The notes beneath the pieces are model-generated. The model did no database searches. It saw only the letters and a program-made list of their open reading frames with translations, and was not told the DNA's origin. Position numbers and translations under genes: made by a program. Shown one piece after another: positions 52,876-61,585 of a stretch of 64,000 bases of DNA. This DNA comes from Richelia sinica FACHB-800 (GTDB lineage: Bacteria; Cyanobacteriota; Cyanobacteriia; Cyanobacteriales; Nostocaceae): the NCBI RefSeq assembly GCF_014698825.1, contig NZ_JACJTT010000026.1, positions 1 through 64,000 on the forward strand. Reading direction: 5' to 3'. Within the stretch, counting starts at the first letter, position 1. Each line of letters starts with the position of its first letter.

Positions 52876-54208
52876 TGTCAAAATAATAAGACTGAGTGGC
52901 AAATTTTTTAAGTAATCGGCGACGCTCAAGGCGTTCTAAATAGCGGACAATAACATAGCCAAAAATCATAGGCCAAAGCACAAGTAGTGTAATATCCCGC
53001 CCTAAGTTTGGTGTAATTCCCAAACCAACTAAGAAAAGTGCAAGGCGTAATATTGATACTCTCTGAGTCCAAAGACGTGCTAGAAAACCAGCCCACACTC
53101 CTAGTAAAATAGCAGGTGCAATTGGTCCCAAGCAAGGACCGAAATTCATGACTCCACGCCCAATAAACCCAGCGGCGATTGTTGCGTTAATGCCACTAGC
53201 AGGCGCTCGCAGAGCATTGTATTCGTATCCTATCAATGGTTTATCTGGCAAGATAAATCTGGGTATAATATTCATGGCTTCAGCCCAGTAATCTAATCCA
53301 TACTGTAAAGTTAACTGTTTTTGTTCGTAAAAATTATTGATATAAAATAACTCCTCAGCCATGTTTAACCCGTTATGCTTAACTTCAGGATTTATAGTAG
53401 CATTACCTTCAAAATAAGCTAGAATACCTGAGTCACGAAAGTTAATTATGATTAACATCAGGTAGTTAAAAACAAAAAATATTCCGACTGAAATTCCTGC
53501 TTTCACCCACCACTTGTGACGAGAAGTAAAAATATATGTCATATAGGCTGGCACAGATACAGCGAGAAAGGTGTTTCTTGTACCGGAAAGTAAAAAAGAA
53601 GGCCAGCTGATAATAATCATGATTAAATTAATAATTTTAGCTTGGCGTTGACGTTGAAAGAAAATCAAAACCCCAAACATTGCACATACTAAGGAGTATA
53701 TGTATCCAGCAGCAGAAATAATAAAGTCACTTCCTTCTCCTACAGCACCGCGAGCCCAAAGTTTTGCAGACCAACGTCCACCTTGAGGGAATAAAGCTTG
53801 CAAAAAATTCCAGTCCAAGCGGCTCACACCATAAATGAATAAAAATATCCAGAAAAATAATAAAATTTTCAGCAGTTGATGAGGATTTAACGTAAACCAA
53901 TTGAACGCTGTGACTTTAGATGGATATCTGACTATACTACTGGTACAGTAGGGCAGTAAGCAACGGAACACAATTAAGAAAATGCAGACTTGATAGTATC
54001 CTTGCTCTAAAATATGGGGTTCAAAAATAGTCAGTCGTTCAGGGGTATAGAATACCTCTGTAAAGTACCACATTCCTGTGGTTAGGTAGATAATCAAGGA
54101 GGGTATTGCCCAATGCTTGGATATCTTACTTACTGCCTCTACAGAGAAACAGAATAATATAGCAGCTGCAATGTAATAACTAAAAGGAATTTCGAGATTT
54201 ACGGGCAT
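52859..54208 (-). CDS. Wzy-like oligosaccharide repeat-unit polymerase
   Basis: A 449-residue polytopic membrane protein with about ten to eleven helices and a periplasmic-loop-like section (about 260-330) containing NNFYEQKQLTLQYGLDYWAE and FILPDKPLIGYEYNALRAPA. Length, topology and the RNTFLAVSVPAYMTYI segment (about 210-225) are typical of O-antigen/exopolysaccharide polymerases, which have little sequence conservation. It would join repeat units on the outer face of the plasma membrane. Position inside the transferase cluster supports this. Two bp separate it from the next gene upstream. Confidence 0.82.
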   Translation of the reverse strand: MPVNLEIPFSYYIAAAILFCFSVEAVSKISKHWAIPSLIIYLTTGMWYFTEVFYTPERLTIFEPHILEQGYYQVCIFLIVFRCLLPYCTSSIVRYPSKVTAFNWFTLNPHQLLKILLFFWIFLFIYGVSRLDWNFLQALFPQGGRWSAKLWARGAVGEGSDFIISAAGYIYSLVCAMFGVLIFFQRQRQAKIINLIMIIISWPSFLLSGTRNTFLAVSVPAYMTYIFTSRHKWWVKAGISVGIFFVFNYLMLIIINFRDSGILAYFEGNATINPEVKHNGLNMAEELFYINNFYEQKQLTLQYGLDYWAEAMNIIPRFILPDKPLIGYEYNALRAPASGINATIAAGFIGRGVMNFGPCLGPIAPAILLGVWAGFLARLWTQRVSILRLALFLVGLGITPNLGRDITLLVLWPMIFGYVIVRYLERLERRRLLKKFATQSYYFDNESHS

Positions 54209-54210
54209 GG

Positions 54211-55422
54211 TTAAAGGTTAAGAAGGTGTTCTGCCAGAGTTGCGAGTGTGAATTTGTTAGTAATTTGGGAATTTTTTGATAAAACTGTGAGTTTTTCAGG
54301 ATGATCAAGACAGATTCTTAAGAGATTTGCGATCGCTTCACCGCTGACTTCAGGCAATATCCAACCATTTACACCGTCTACAACTACCTCACCACAATTA
54401 CGAGAAGCGATAATTGGTAATTGCCAAGTTTGTGCTTCTAGTTGAGTTATCCCAAATCCGTCGGAGAGAGTAGGAAAAAGAAAAATATCAGCAAGCTGGT
54501 AATATTTAGCGGCTTCACTGCGGTTTACATGACCTACCCAACGAACTTGAGTATGGCTTTGGAAGTATGACGTAATTTCAATTTGTTGAGAGCCTACAAT
54601 CCAAAATTCAATTGGCAATCCTTCTAGAAGCTTGATAGATTCTAATACAGATGCAATTCCTTTTCTTAAAATTACTTGCCCCAGAAATAAAACACGCAAC
54701 GGTCGCTCCTGATTGTAAGATGTTGGATAAGTTCGGATAAAGTTTTTTGCTTTTTCTGGCGGAGTATAAACCAGAGGTACTACTTGGAGTTTGTTTGGTG
54801 AAACTCCTGATTTTTCAAGCAGTTGACGTGACCAATGAGAATTTACCACAATAGCATCAGCCAACTTACATTCCTCTTCCCATATTTGCCAATATTCTAG
54901 GGGCGCAGTTTGCCATTTTTTAGCATACTGGGGATATTTTTCATGCTCTTGAATAACAACTTTTTCTTCCCATAAACCAGGGTCAATTTGACCTAGAACA
55001 GTGTACCAACCTTGCTTTTTAGCAAATCTAAATAATTCTAATGCAGCGTAGCTATAGGAGAATAAAATTGGAGAATTAGTTAACTTGGAATTTAACTTTA
55101 CAAGTTTATTAATGGCTTGTTTTTGAAACCAATGGTTCCGGGCAATAATTCTTTCCCAACCGAAATTATTTTTAACCTTTTGAGTAGCTTCAAAAGCAAT
55201 TAGAGAACTGTTAAAACTGTAGACTTTTACCTGAGCCAAATCAGGATGAAAACGTTCTCTGAATCCCGTTATCGGGAAAATCGTGAAAGGAGAGGAAGGA
55301 GAAACCCAAGCATCAGTGATTAGGTAAGCTAATTTTTCCTGCTCATTTAACGCTCTGGGAATTGCATAGTGTTCTCTTGCACCAATTTGGCAGCAAATCC
55401 AATTACTATAATTTTTCTTCAT
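54211..55422 (-). CDS. GT4 glycosyltransferase
   Basis: A 403-residue GT-B transferase. N-terminal domain WICCQIGAREHYAIPRALNE (about 8-27) without Rossmann glycine motif; donor domain LRVLFLGQVILRKGIASVLE (about 243-262), VRWVGHVNRSEAAKYYQLAD, and the acidic E-x7-E region SDGFGITQLEAQTWQLPIIA (about 328-347). Its ATG overlaps the stop of the preceding gene by 4 bp (ATGA), so the genes are translationally coupled. Confidence 0.9.
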   Translation of the reverse strand: MKKNYSNWICCQIGAREHYAIPRALNEQEKLAYLITDAWVSPSSPFTIFPITGFRERFHPDLAQVKVYSFNSSLIAFEATQKVKNNFGWERIIARNHWFQKQAINKLVKLNSKLTNSPILFSYSYAALELFRFAKKQGWYTVLGQIDPGLWEEKVVIQEHEKYPQYAKKWQTAPLEYWQIWEEECKLADAIVVNSHWSRQLLEKSGVSPNKLQVVPLVYTPPEKAKNFIRTYPTSYNQERPLRVLFLGQVILRKGIASVLESIKLLEGLPIEFWIVGSQQIEITSYFQSHTQVRWVGHVNRSEAAKYYQLADIFLFPTLSDGFGITQLEAQTWQLPIIASRNCGEVVVDGVNGWILPEVSGEAIANLLRICLDHPEKLTVLSKNSQITNKFTLATLAEHLLNL

Positions 55423-56297
55423 GACTTAGATGCTAATTTGCGGCTTAATTCTAGTGTCTGAACCTTCACTGGATCACGCTGATCACGATAGCGTGACAAT
55501 AGACCTGGTATTTCCCATAACCCTCGGCTGATGCCGTTCCATCTTCCTACACTAGCTGCATATCGCATTCTGTTAAAGACCTGAAGTATTCCCAAAGGCC
55601 AATAAGTAATTGGATAACGCAAATAAGCTAACAGGGCTGTATTAGCAATATGCGCTGCGTTAACTGATGGATTGTTATGATGCTCTAAGGCTGTATCGTG
55701 AAATACGCGCAAATTAAACGATTCTAGTATTTGCCAATCAAGTTCTAGAAGTTGTAGAGCAACATCAGCTTCTTCCATGCCGTAAGCATAGCGCAGAGGT
55801 AAATAGCCACGGGTTTGTAAGAAAGCCTCTCGACGAATTACACAGGCACAGTTTTGAAAACAGTTAGCTTCTTCTACATAACTGTTATCTATATTACTTT
55901 TATCAGGCTGTGGTGATACACTAGGACGTATCTCTTGGGCAAGAATTACAGATGCTTGAGGATAAAGAGAAAAAAGTTCTATAGCTGTGGCAAAGTAATT
56001 TTTATCCAAAGGCCAAGAGTCATCATCAAAAGATGCAAGAATCGGGGACTTTGCTTGCTTGATCAACTTATTCCTACCTCCACCCGGACCTTGGGTGATG
56101 GCGCTGCTGAACCAACGAACAAGGGGATAACTTTTAGCGGTAAGAAAAGATTCTGTTTCGGAATCACCTGCATCAATATGAATGATAATTTCTGATGGGA
56201 GGGGATCACAGGCAAGAATTTCTTGGAGACAAGTTTCTAGTTTATCAATTCGCTTATATGTTGGAATTATGACCGAAATTGTGGGAGAATTTAACAT
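55419..56297 (-). CDS. GT2 glycosyltransferase
   Basis: A 292-residue GT-A transferase: TISVIIPTYKRIDKLETCLQ (about 5-24), GPGGGRNKLIKQAKSPILAS (about 71-90), then the DDD motif in SFDDDSWPLDKNY and the acceptor-side YGMEEADVALQLLELDWQIL (about 166-185). Similar in type to the HpsN-like protein. Upstream of and overlapping the GT4 gene by 4 bp. Confidence 0.9.
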   Translation of the reverse strand: MLNSPTISVIIPTYKRIDKLETCLQEILACDPLPSEIIIHIDAGDSETESFLTAKSYPLVRWFSSAITQGPGGGRNKLIKQAKSPILASFDDDSWPLDKNYFATAIELFSLYPQASVILAQEIRPSVSPQPDKSNIDNSYVEEANCFQNCACVIRREAFLQTRGYLPLRYAYGMEEADVALQLLELDWQILESFNLRVFHDTALEHHNNPSVNAAHIANTALLAYLRYPITYWPLGILQVFNRMRYAASVGRWNGISRGLWEIPGLLSRYRDQRDPVKVQTLELSRKLASKS

Positions 56298-56385
56298 CTG
56301 TATTCATCATCAAAAACTTATATTTCTAATTTAAATAGCTGCTTGGATGATGGCTGATATGATTTCTCAGTCTTGCCAACTGCTT

Positions 56386-57504
56386 TTAGAGACAAGAGTG
56401 GAACATATCCATATAGGCTGGAATCAAATTTTTCCAACTAAAACGTTTCCGAACATACTCACGTCGATGAATTATTGCTTGTGGTGATTGTGGTTGTTGT
56501 AAGATTTGAGCGATCGCTTGAGTCATTGCACTAGGTTTAGATAAGTCAGCAAATGTTCCCTCAGAACCCAGTACATAACGCATTACAGGGTGGTCATGGA
56601 CAATACAAGGCAATCCGTGAATCAGTGCCTCTAAATAAACTCGCCCGAACCCCTCCTGTAGTGACCCAAGCACAAATATGTCAGATACTTGATAATATTG
56701 ACTCACCTGTTCATACGGCACAGAAAGGGCAGTAAATCCTTCCTTTCCTAGACGCAATGTGGCTTGATTAATAATAGTCTGACTATCTTCATTTATATGT
56801 CCCAACATCACCAAATAGGGGCGTGGTTCAGGCAAGGCTGCTACTTCATCCACTACATAATCCATACGCTTATGGGTAGCACTAATCCAACCTACACTAA
56901 TAATAATTGGGCGATCAATTGGCAACCCTAACCTTTGCTTAAGATTTTGTCTTTCATTCTGATTGAGCAAAGGATTTCCCTGTGGCACATTAATACCGTA
57001 AGGAACAAGAAAATGTTTTGAAGGTGACTCTCCTGCTTTTAAAGCTTGCTCCAAGTAAAATGGGGCTACCTGCTGAACATAGTCTGTTCTACTAAACGGT
57101 GGATGACAAGGACCTCCATTAGAAAAAATCAACCGATAAGGCACACCAATTTGCTTACGCCACCAGTAGAGTTGAAACCCAAGGTTAGAATCACTGTAGA
57201 AGATAATATCTGGTTTGCCCTTTTTAATTTGGTAGACAAAAGGCAGGAAAGAAGATAATTGTTCAACTACATAGCCGTTGCGCTTGATCAACTTACCTAA
57301 TAATTGTGCTATCTTTCCATTGCGTGGCACATTCCACAATCGTTGTTCATCTGTTTTTTCCTCTCCTGCACCTTTAAATAGTTCAATTTGTAATCCTTCA
57401 GTACCATGTAGTCCATCAAAACATTCACGGGCAAATGTTTCGATACCTCGATTAATTATCCCTACGCCTGTGCAGGCAAGATATACTTTAAGCTTTTTTT
57501 TCAT
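56386..57504 (-). CDS. GT4 glycosyltransferase
   Basis: A 372-residue GT-B transferase: N-terminal VYLACTGVGIINRGIETFAR (about 7-26), donor domain PIIISVGWISATHKRMDYVV (about 199-218), and the E-x7-E region QEGFGRVYLEALIHGLPCIV (about 285-304). Codons 11-23 are duplicated as a 37-bp direct repeat just upstream of the gene (57532-57568). The ATG at 57504 follows the repeat copy and gives an intact N-terminus, so the gene itself appears functional. Confidence 0.9.
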   Translation of the reverse strand: MKKKLKVYLACTGVGIINRGIETFARECFDGLHGTEGLQIELFKGAGEEKTDEQRLWNVPRNGKIAQLLGKLIKRNGYVVEQLSSFLPFVYQIKKGKPDIIFYSDSNLGFQLYWWRKQIGVPYRLIFSNGGPCHPPFSRTDYVQQVAPFYLEQALKAGESPSKHFLVPYGINVPQGNPLLNQNERQNLKQRLGLPIDRPIIISVGWISATHKRMDYVVDEVAALPEPRPYLVMLGHINEDSQTIINQATLRLGKEGFTALSVPYEQVSQYYQVSDIFVLGSLQEGFGRVYLEALIHGLPCIVHDHPVMRYVLGSEGTFADLSKPSAMTQAIAQILQQPQSPQAIIHRREYVRKRFSWKNLIPAYMDMFHSCL

Positions 57505-57568
57505 AATTACTCAATTTTAATTAAACACACATTTCGATACCTCGATTAATTATCCCTACGCCTGTGCA
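57438..57568. repeat. 37-bp direct repeat bracketing the start of a GT4 gene
   Basis: TTTCGATACCTCGATTAATT followed by ATCCCTACGCCTGTGCA occurs perfectly at 57438-57474 (inside the GT4 gene, codons 11-23) and at 57532-57568 (in the 71-bp gap before it, 94 bp away). The outer copy starts eight bases or so from the stop of the neighbouring GT2 gene. It is probably the scar of a duplication or recombination rather than a functional site. Confidence 0.92.
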
Positions 57569-57575
57569 TTTAATT

Positions 57576-58547
57576 TCAAGACTTAAGTTTTAAATCTGCG
57601 CTTAATTCTTTTATAAGTAACTGATTAATTTCTTCTGAAATTGGTTGTGGTTGAGTATGATTAGAGAATCCGGGACGAGTCAAGTCTAGAATTGGCAGTA
57701 GAGAAGCATGAACTAATCGCTGTACCAACCGAATATGTGCTGGTTTCAAGTGATTAGTAAACTGGTAGCGCGGTAACTCTGTACCTGGTTTCCAGTATTG
57801 CAATTCAGGGTTGTCGTTGCTCACAACAAATTTACGCCAATTTGTTTCTGACCAATGATGTTCTTCTGGCCTTGACCAATTTTTACGGTTTGTTGCATCA
57901 GCCATCATAATTGCTCGCAACCGATAGCGCCGCTCTAGTTGAACAGGATCACGATGGGGATAATGTCGAATTGGTAGTCTTTCTTTAGCAACAAAACCTG
58001 CATTAATGGGAAAAGAGCAGGTTTCAGGCCATTTCATGGTACTGCGATAGCGACATAAACGTGGTTCACTGTAGTAACTAGGTGTAAAATAACGGCGACG
58101 TTCCGCTATTGAACTCTGACGGTCATGGATAGTTTCTTCACCTCGTTGCCAAGCTGCTAATTCTTTTTCGGTCAATTGGAAATCATAATATTGATGATAA
58201 ACAATTGTTTCATAGGGACGCAAATAGGTTTTGACAAACTCTGGGGGTGGAATGTGGTGAAACTCATCAGCATCAACTCTTAAAAACCAATCACCATCTC
58301 GCATTTCCTCACGGGCTATATGAAACATATAGCCACGTAATTTAGTTTCAGAAAAATATACAGGTTCTTTACGAATTGGTTTAACGCGCTGATCTTGAGA
58401 AGCTATATCTAAAACAATTTCCCAAGAATCATCAACACTACCAGTATCGAAAACATATACAGTATCCACCCATTGGAGAAGATGTTGTAAACACTGTCTA
58501 ATAATATCCGCTTCATCACGGACAGGAAGTAAAGCGTAAAATTTCAT
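57576..58547 (-). CDS. GT2-like glycosyltransferase
   Basis: A 323-residue protein with a GT-A start: MKFYALLPVRDEADIIRQCL (1-20), VDTVYVFDTGSVDDSWEIV and the DADEF metal site in GDWFLRVDADEFHHIP (about 85-100). The C-terminal half is rich in aromatic and basic residues (RRYFTPSYYSEPRLCRYRST, about 150-169) and lacks a typical GT2 acceptor domain; it resembles the small 'glycosyl transferase family 2' proteins of cyanobacteria with RHYPHRDPVQLERRYRLR. Acceptor unknown. Confidence 0.85.
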   Translation of the reverse strand: MKFYALLPVRDEADIIRQCLQHLLQWVDTVYVFDTGSVDDSWEIVLDIASQDQRVKPIRKEPVYFSETKLRGYMFHIAREEMRDGDWFLRVDADEFHHIPPPEFVKTYLRPYETIVYHQYYDFQLTEKELAAWQRGEETIHDRQSSIAERRRYFTPSYYSEPRLCRYRSTMKWPETCSFPINAGFVAKERLPIRHYPHRDPVQLERRYRLRAIMMADATNRKNWSRPEEHHWSETNWRKFVVSNDNPELQYWKPGTELPRYQFTNHLKPAHIRLVQRLVHASLLPILDLTRPGFSNHTQPQPISEEINQLLIKELSADLKLKS

Positions 58548-58548
58548 A

Positions 58549-58610
58549 GTTAATTATTTTCACTAAACAAACAAAAATTGTTAATTATTTTCACTAAACA
58601 AACAAAAATT
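58549..58610. repeat. Perfect 31-bp tandem duplication
   Basis: GTTAATTATTTTCACTAAAC followed by AAACAAAAATT occurs twice in direct succession (58549-58579 and 58580-58610), in the 97-bp gap between two transferase genes. Identical copies mean a recent duplication. The first copy touches the GT2 start region on the minus strand, so it changes the 5' leader of that gene. Confidence 0.92.
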
Positions 58611-58644
58611 CTAAATTAATATTGGTAAAATATGAAAATTTCAA

Positions 58645-59841
58645 CTATGAATCTTTGAGAATATTTTCCATAACGCTAAAAAATATATCTGTCGCTCTTG
58701 ATGAATGTGCATATTCTTGATACCATCTAAATACTTTAAATGCTATGTCATATACATCTAATAATTGATCAGCATTTGAAGAGGAAAATTTATCATCTTT
58801 AATGAAGACAAAACCTGGATGGTTAAAAACTCCAATAGCATATTCCATACCTGGATTACCAAACACAGGAATTGTTCCATGAGAGCAAGCTGTTGCAAAA
58901 ACTCCAGACTTAAAAATTAGTGATGAATCAGCTAATAAATTTCGGGTAAAATAGTACATATAACAGAATCTAGAAATACTAAAAATGTAGCTTGCTTCTT
59001 GATTTGAAATACCAGGTAAGTAGTTGACAATAGGAACATCAGCTTTAAGTTTATTTACAAGATTTAGAATATAGGGATCAAACTTTCCGCCTATAATATT
59101 AACTGTATCAATCGATAGTTTTGACTTTAGTATAGGTATTTGTTCAATAAACTTATGCAATGTTTTTTTCAAATTGTCAGTTGAGCCAAAAATTACCCAT
59201 GAATTTTCTTGTTTACTAGCAAGATTTGTAGGTTCACAGATATTTGAGAAAACTGGATATGTAAATATTTTTAGAGATGGAACTAAACTCTTTAGTTGCC
59301 TTTCAACAACTGGATTACTACATATTGCTGCATCAGCACTTTTAATAACTTTCTTCATTAAGAAATTTTGTATTGGCCTCAATATGTAGTCTCGTCTACG
59401 CTCAACAATAGGTGGGAAAAATTCATGAAATACTATTATTAACTTTGTTCCATCATCTTTATTTTTATTAAATAAATTTATGAATTTACGAAGATGCTTA
59501 GTAAAATAATATTTTTCAAATCCTTCTTTATCTATATAAGTGTCATAAAACCCTTTATCATAATGTAAAATCACTATATTTTTACTATTGTTAAGCTTTT
59601 GTAAAACTTGTATTAACGTATCGGATAAATTACTATCGAGTTTCTGTAAAGAATAGATATTACAAATATTATTATCATCGTTTTGATCAGTATCTTTATT
59701 ACAATCATCAAAAACTATAAAAAAGCTATTTATGTCATATTTATTTTTGATGTTACAAGCAATTTTAAATGCGTAATCACCAATCCCATGAAGACTGGGT
59801 GGCAATTTTTCGGTAATTTGAATTATATTGAATTTGACCAT
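58645..59841 (-). CDS. Divergent glycosyltransferase-like protein (GT-B fold suspected)
   Basis: A 398-residue protein, more AT-rich than its neighbours (many N, K, I). The start KFNIIQITEKLPPSLHGIGD (about 3-22) with HGIGDYAF resembles the acceptor-domain opening of GT4 enzymes, and FGSTDNLKKTLHKFIEQIPI (about 219-238) occupies the place of the usual donor-site strand. The E-x7-E motif is not recognisable. It is placed in a run of transferases, which supports the call; the donor and acceptor are unknown. Possibly a recent acquisition. Confidence 0.6.
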   Translation of the reverse strand: MVKFNIIQITEKLPPSLHGIGDYAFKIACNIKNKYDINSFFIVFDDCNKDTDQNDDNNICNIYSLQKLDSNLSDTLIQVLQKLNNSKNIVILHYDKGFYDTYIDKEGFEKYYFTKHLRKFINLFNKNKDDGTKLIIVFHEFFPPIVERRRDYILRPIQNFLMKKVIKSADAAICSNPVVERQLKSLVPSLKIFTYPVFSNICEPTNLASKQENSWVIFGSTDNLKKTLHKFIEQIPILKSKLSIDTVNIIGGKFDPYILNLVNKLKADVPIVNYLPGISNQEASYIFSISRFCYMYYFTRNLLADSSLIFKSGVFATACSHGTIPVFGNPGMEYAIGVFNHPGFVFIKDDKFSSSNADQLLDVYDIAFKVFRWYQEYAHSSRATDIFFSVMENILKDS

Positions 59842-60240
59842 TTGTCTTAGAAAAAGAAGCTCTCTTAGACTAGATATGAAAACTTACAGTAGATTGCAAC
59901 TAAATGAGGTACAGTTTATTCTCAGGGGAAATGGGATTCGCTTTTACCTGTGTACCTCATACACCTGAAAAACGCTGTAATACTAATGCTTGTTTGAATT
60001 CATTATGTAACAAGAGATTCAATAAAGTAAAAATTTGTTTTTATCAAAACCTGCTGTTTTATATTCATGGAATCCTTGTTCACAATATTTTCAATCATTA
60101 TTTTTTATAAACTTGGCATACCCACTCCGGGAGAGCCAAAAAAGACCAATATTAGAAATAGTAATATCACCCATTAAGGGCACCTTTAAGTGTTTGTCTT
60201 CATAAATCTAAGGCAGACAAATAAGATATTAATTATTTAC
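59842..60240. other. AT-rich spacer inside the exopolysaccharide locus
   Basis: A 399-base gap in an otherwise tight gene run. No believable gene on either strand, no repeat and no insertion-sequence end was recognised. It may hold an internal promoter for the leftward genes, or it is what remains of a lost gene. Confidence 0.4.
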
Positions 60241-61188
60241 TTATCTTTGAAGTAATTTCCGATATAGAGGAGATACAAAAGACTTAAAAAACGGTAATTT
60301 TTCTAGGCGGTTTCTCAATAAATCATATTTTTTCACAGAATCTACCAAAGAATATAGCTCCCTCTTTGCTATATCCTCGGCACCATATTTGGAGATAAGT
60401 AGTATTGTTTCTGCCCTACTGTATACTCCCTGTCCTACCGTTTTGCTGGCATCATGAGCCAACGCGCAAGAAAGTACGTAGTTGACTGATTCCAAGGAGT
60501 ATCTCTGACTTATTTCAAGCCATAATTTCAAATCCATGCAATAATCAAGACTAGTATCCAGTGGACCACAATCTAGCCAAGCTTTTCTATTGATGAAGCA
60601 GGAAGGCTGTAAAAAGTTGGAGTAACTCATCCAATCTAAAAAAGCCTGAAAATTCGTTTCTTTAGGTTTAAGGGTACATAATATTCTGTCATGTATATCA
60701 ACTGTATGTCCAATACCCACTATAGCCCCAATACCATATTTCCAGGGAAAAGCTCCAGATATCATGAAAGCATTTGGTAGATAATAATCATCACTATTTA
60801 ACCAAGCTAATATTTCTCCATTAGTCTTGGCAAAACCTTTATTGATTGCTTCGCTCTGACCATTATCTGGTTCACTTATCCAATAAGACAGCCAAGGCTC
60901 ATACTTTTTGATAATTTCAACTGAAATATCTGTAGAAGCACCATCAATAATAATGTATTCAAGATTAGGATAGCCTTGAAGTAAAACTGAACGAATTGTT
61001 TTTTCTATAAACATTCCTTGGTTATAACTAGGAGTTACAATACTAATACGAGGCCAATCAGAGCCATTTGGCATTTTTTCAGGCAATGTTTCTGTCTGCT
61101 CTGTCCAAGGCCAGCCTGTTTTTCCTGGTGGGGGTGGTGGAAGTTCACTTAATGTAGGGCAACGCATAAGCATAAGATAGTTTGCCAT
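60241..61188 (-). CDS. GT2 glycosyltransferase
   Basis: A 315-residue GT-A transferase. The extended start PTLSELPPPPPGKTGWPWTE (about 11-30) is characteristic of a cyanobacterial GT2 subgroup. The core reads ISIVTPSYNQGMFIEKTIRS (about 48-67), LEYIIIDGASTDIS and the metal site in GEILAWLNSDDYYLPNAF. C-terminal LWLEISQRYSLESVNYVLSC. 211 bp or so upstream lies the MITE-like element. Confidence 0.9.
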   Translation of the reverse strand: MANYLMLMRCPTLSELPPPPPGKTGWPWTEQTETLPEKMPNGSDWPRISIVTPSYNQGMFIEKTIRSVLLQGYPNLEYIIIDGASTDISVEIIKKYEPWLSYWISEPDNGQSEAINKGFAKTNGEILAWLNSDDYYLPNAFMISGAFPWKYGIGAIVGIGHTVDIHDRILCTLKPKETNFQAFLDWMSYSNFLQPSCFINRKAWLDCGPLDTSLDYCMDLKLWLEISQRYSLESVNYVLSCALAHDASKTVGQGVYSRAETILLISKYGAEDIAKRELYSLVDSVKKYDLLRNRLEKLPFFKSFVSPLYRKLLQR

Positions 61189-61326
61189 GTAAGATTTTTT
61201 ATTATTTTTTGTTAAAAATTGTTATGTTAATCAAGTCATAATTTTTGACTTAATTAGAGCTTGTGTTTTTGCCCAAATTGCTTGACATAATTCAATATCT
61301 CTTTGCTTGTAATTCTAAAGAATATT

Positions 61327-61513
61327 CTTTTATTGGGAGCATCCCGATTTCGCAAAAATAACCGCAGCAACACCAAAAACTCTCTTCTTCCTTCTTACCT
61401 ATGCCTTCGGCACGCTACGCGAACGTGTCCTTCGCTCCTTCGTGGTTCGTTCATTTCACGTCTTGAACTCAAGCAAAAAATAAATTTACACATTTGGGAT
61501 GCTCCCCTTTTAT
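61327..61513. mobile_element. MITE-like element, 172 bp, with terminal inverted repeats and target duplication
   Basis: GGGAGCATCCC at 61335-61345 and its exact complement GGGATGCTCCC at 61496-61506 bound a 172-bp segment. It is flanked by a 7-bp direct repeat CTTTTAT (61327-61333 and 61507-61513; the eighth base differs, T/C). Inside is a GC-rich Nostoc-type palindrome fragment (CCTTCGGCACGCTACGCGAA, 61411-61430). There is no transposase. The ~8-bp duplication would suit an IS1-like mobilising transposase, but that link is inferred. Confidence 0.82.
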
Positions 61514-61585
61514 CGCAATTTCTCGACAATTTTTACTCATTTTTTCGCGTAAATTATTATCTTATAAAATTCCATAATCATAGAA

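Noticed and set aside
59904-60110. A 68-codon plus-strand frame in the gap of the exopolysaccharide locus
   Set aside because: It opposes the direction of all surrounding genes, is AT-rich and cysteine-rich by chance, and shows no family resemblance.
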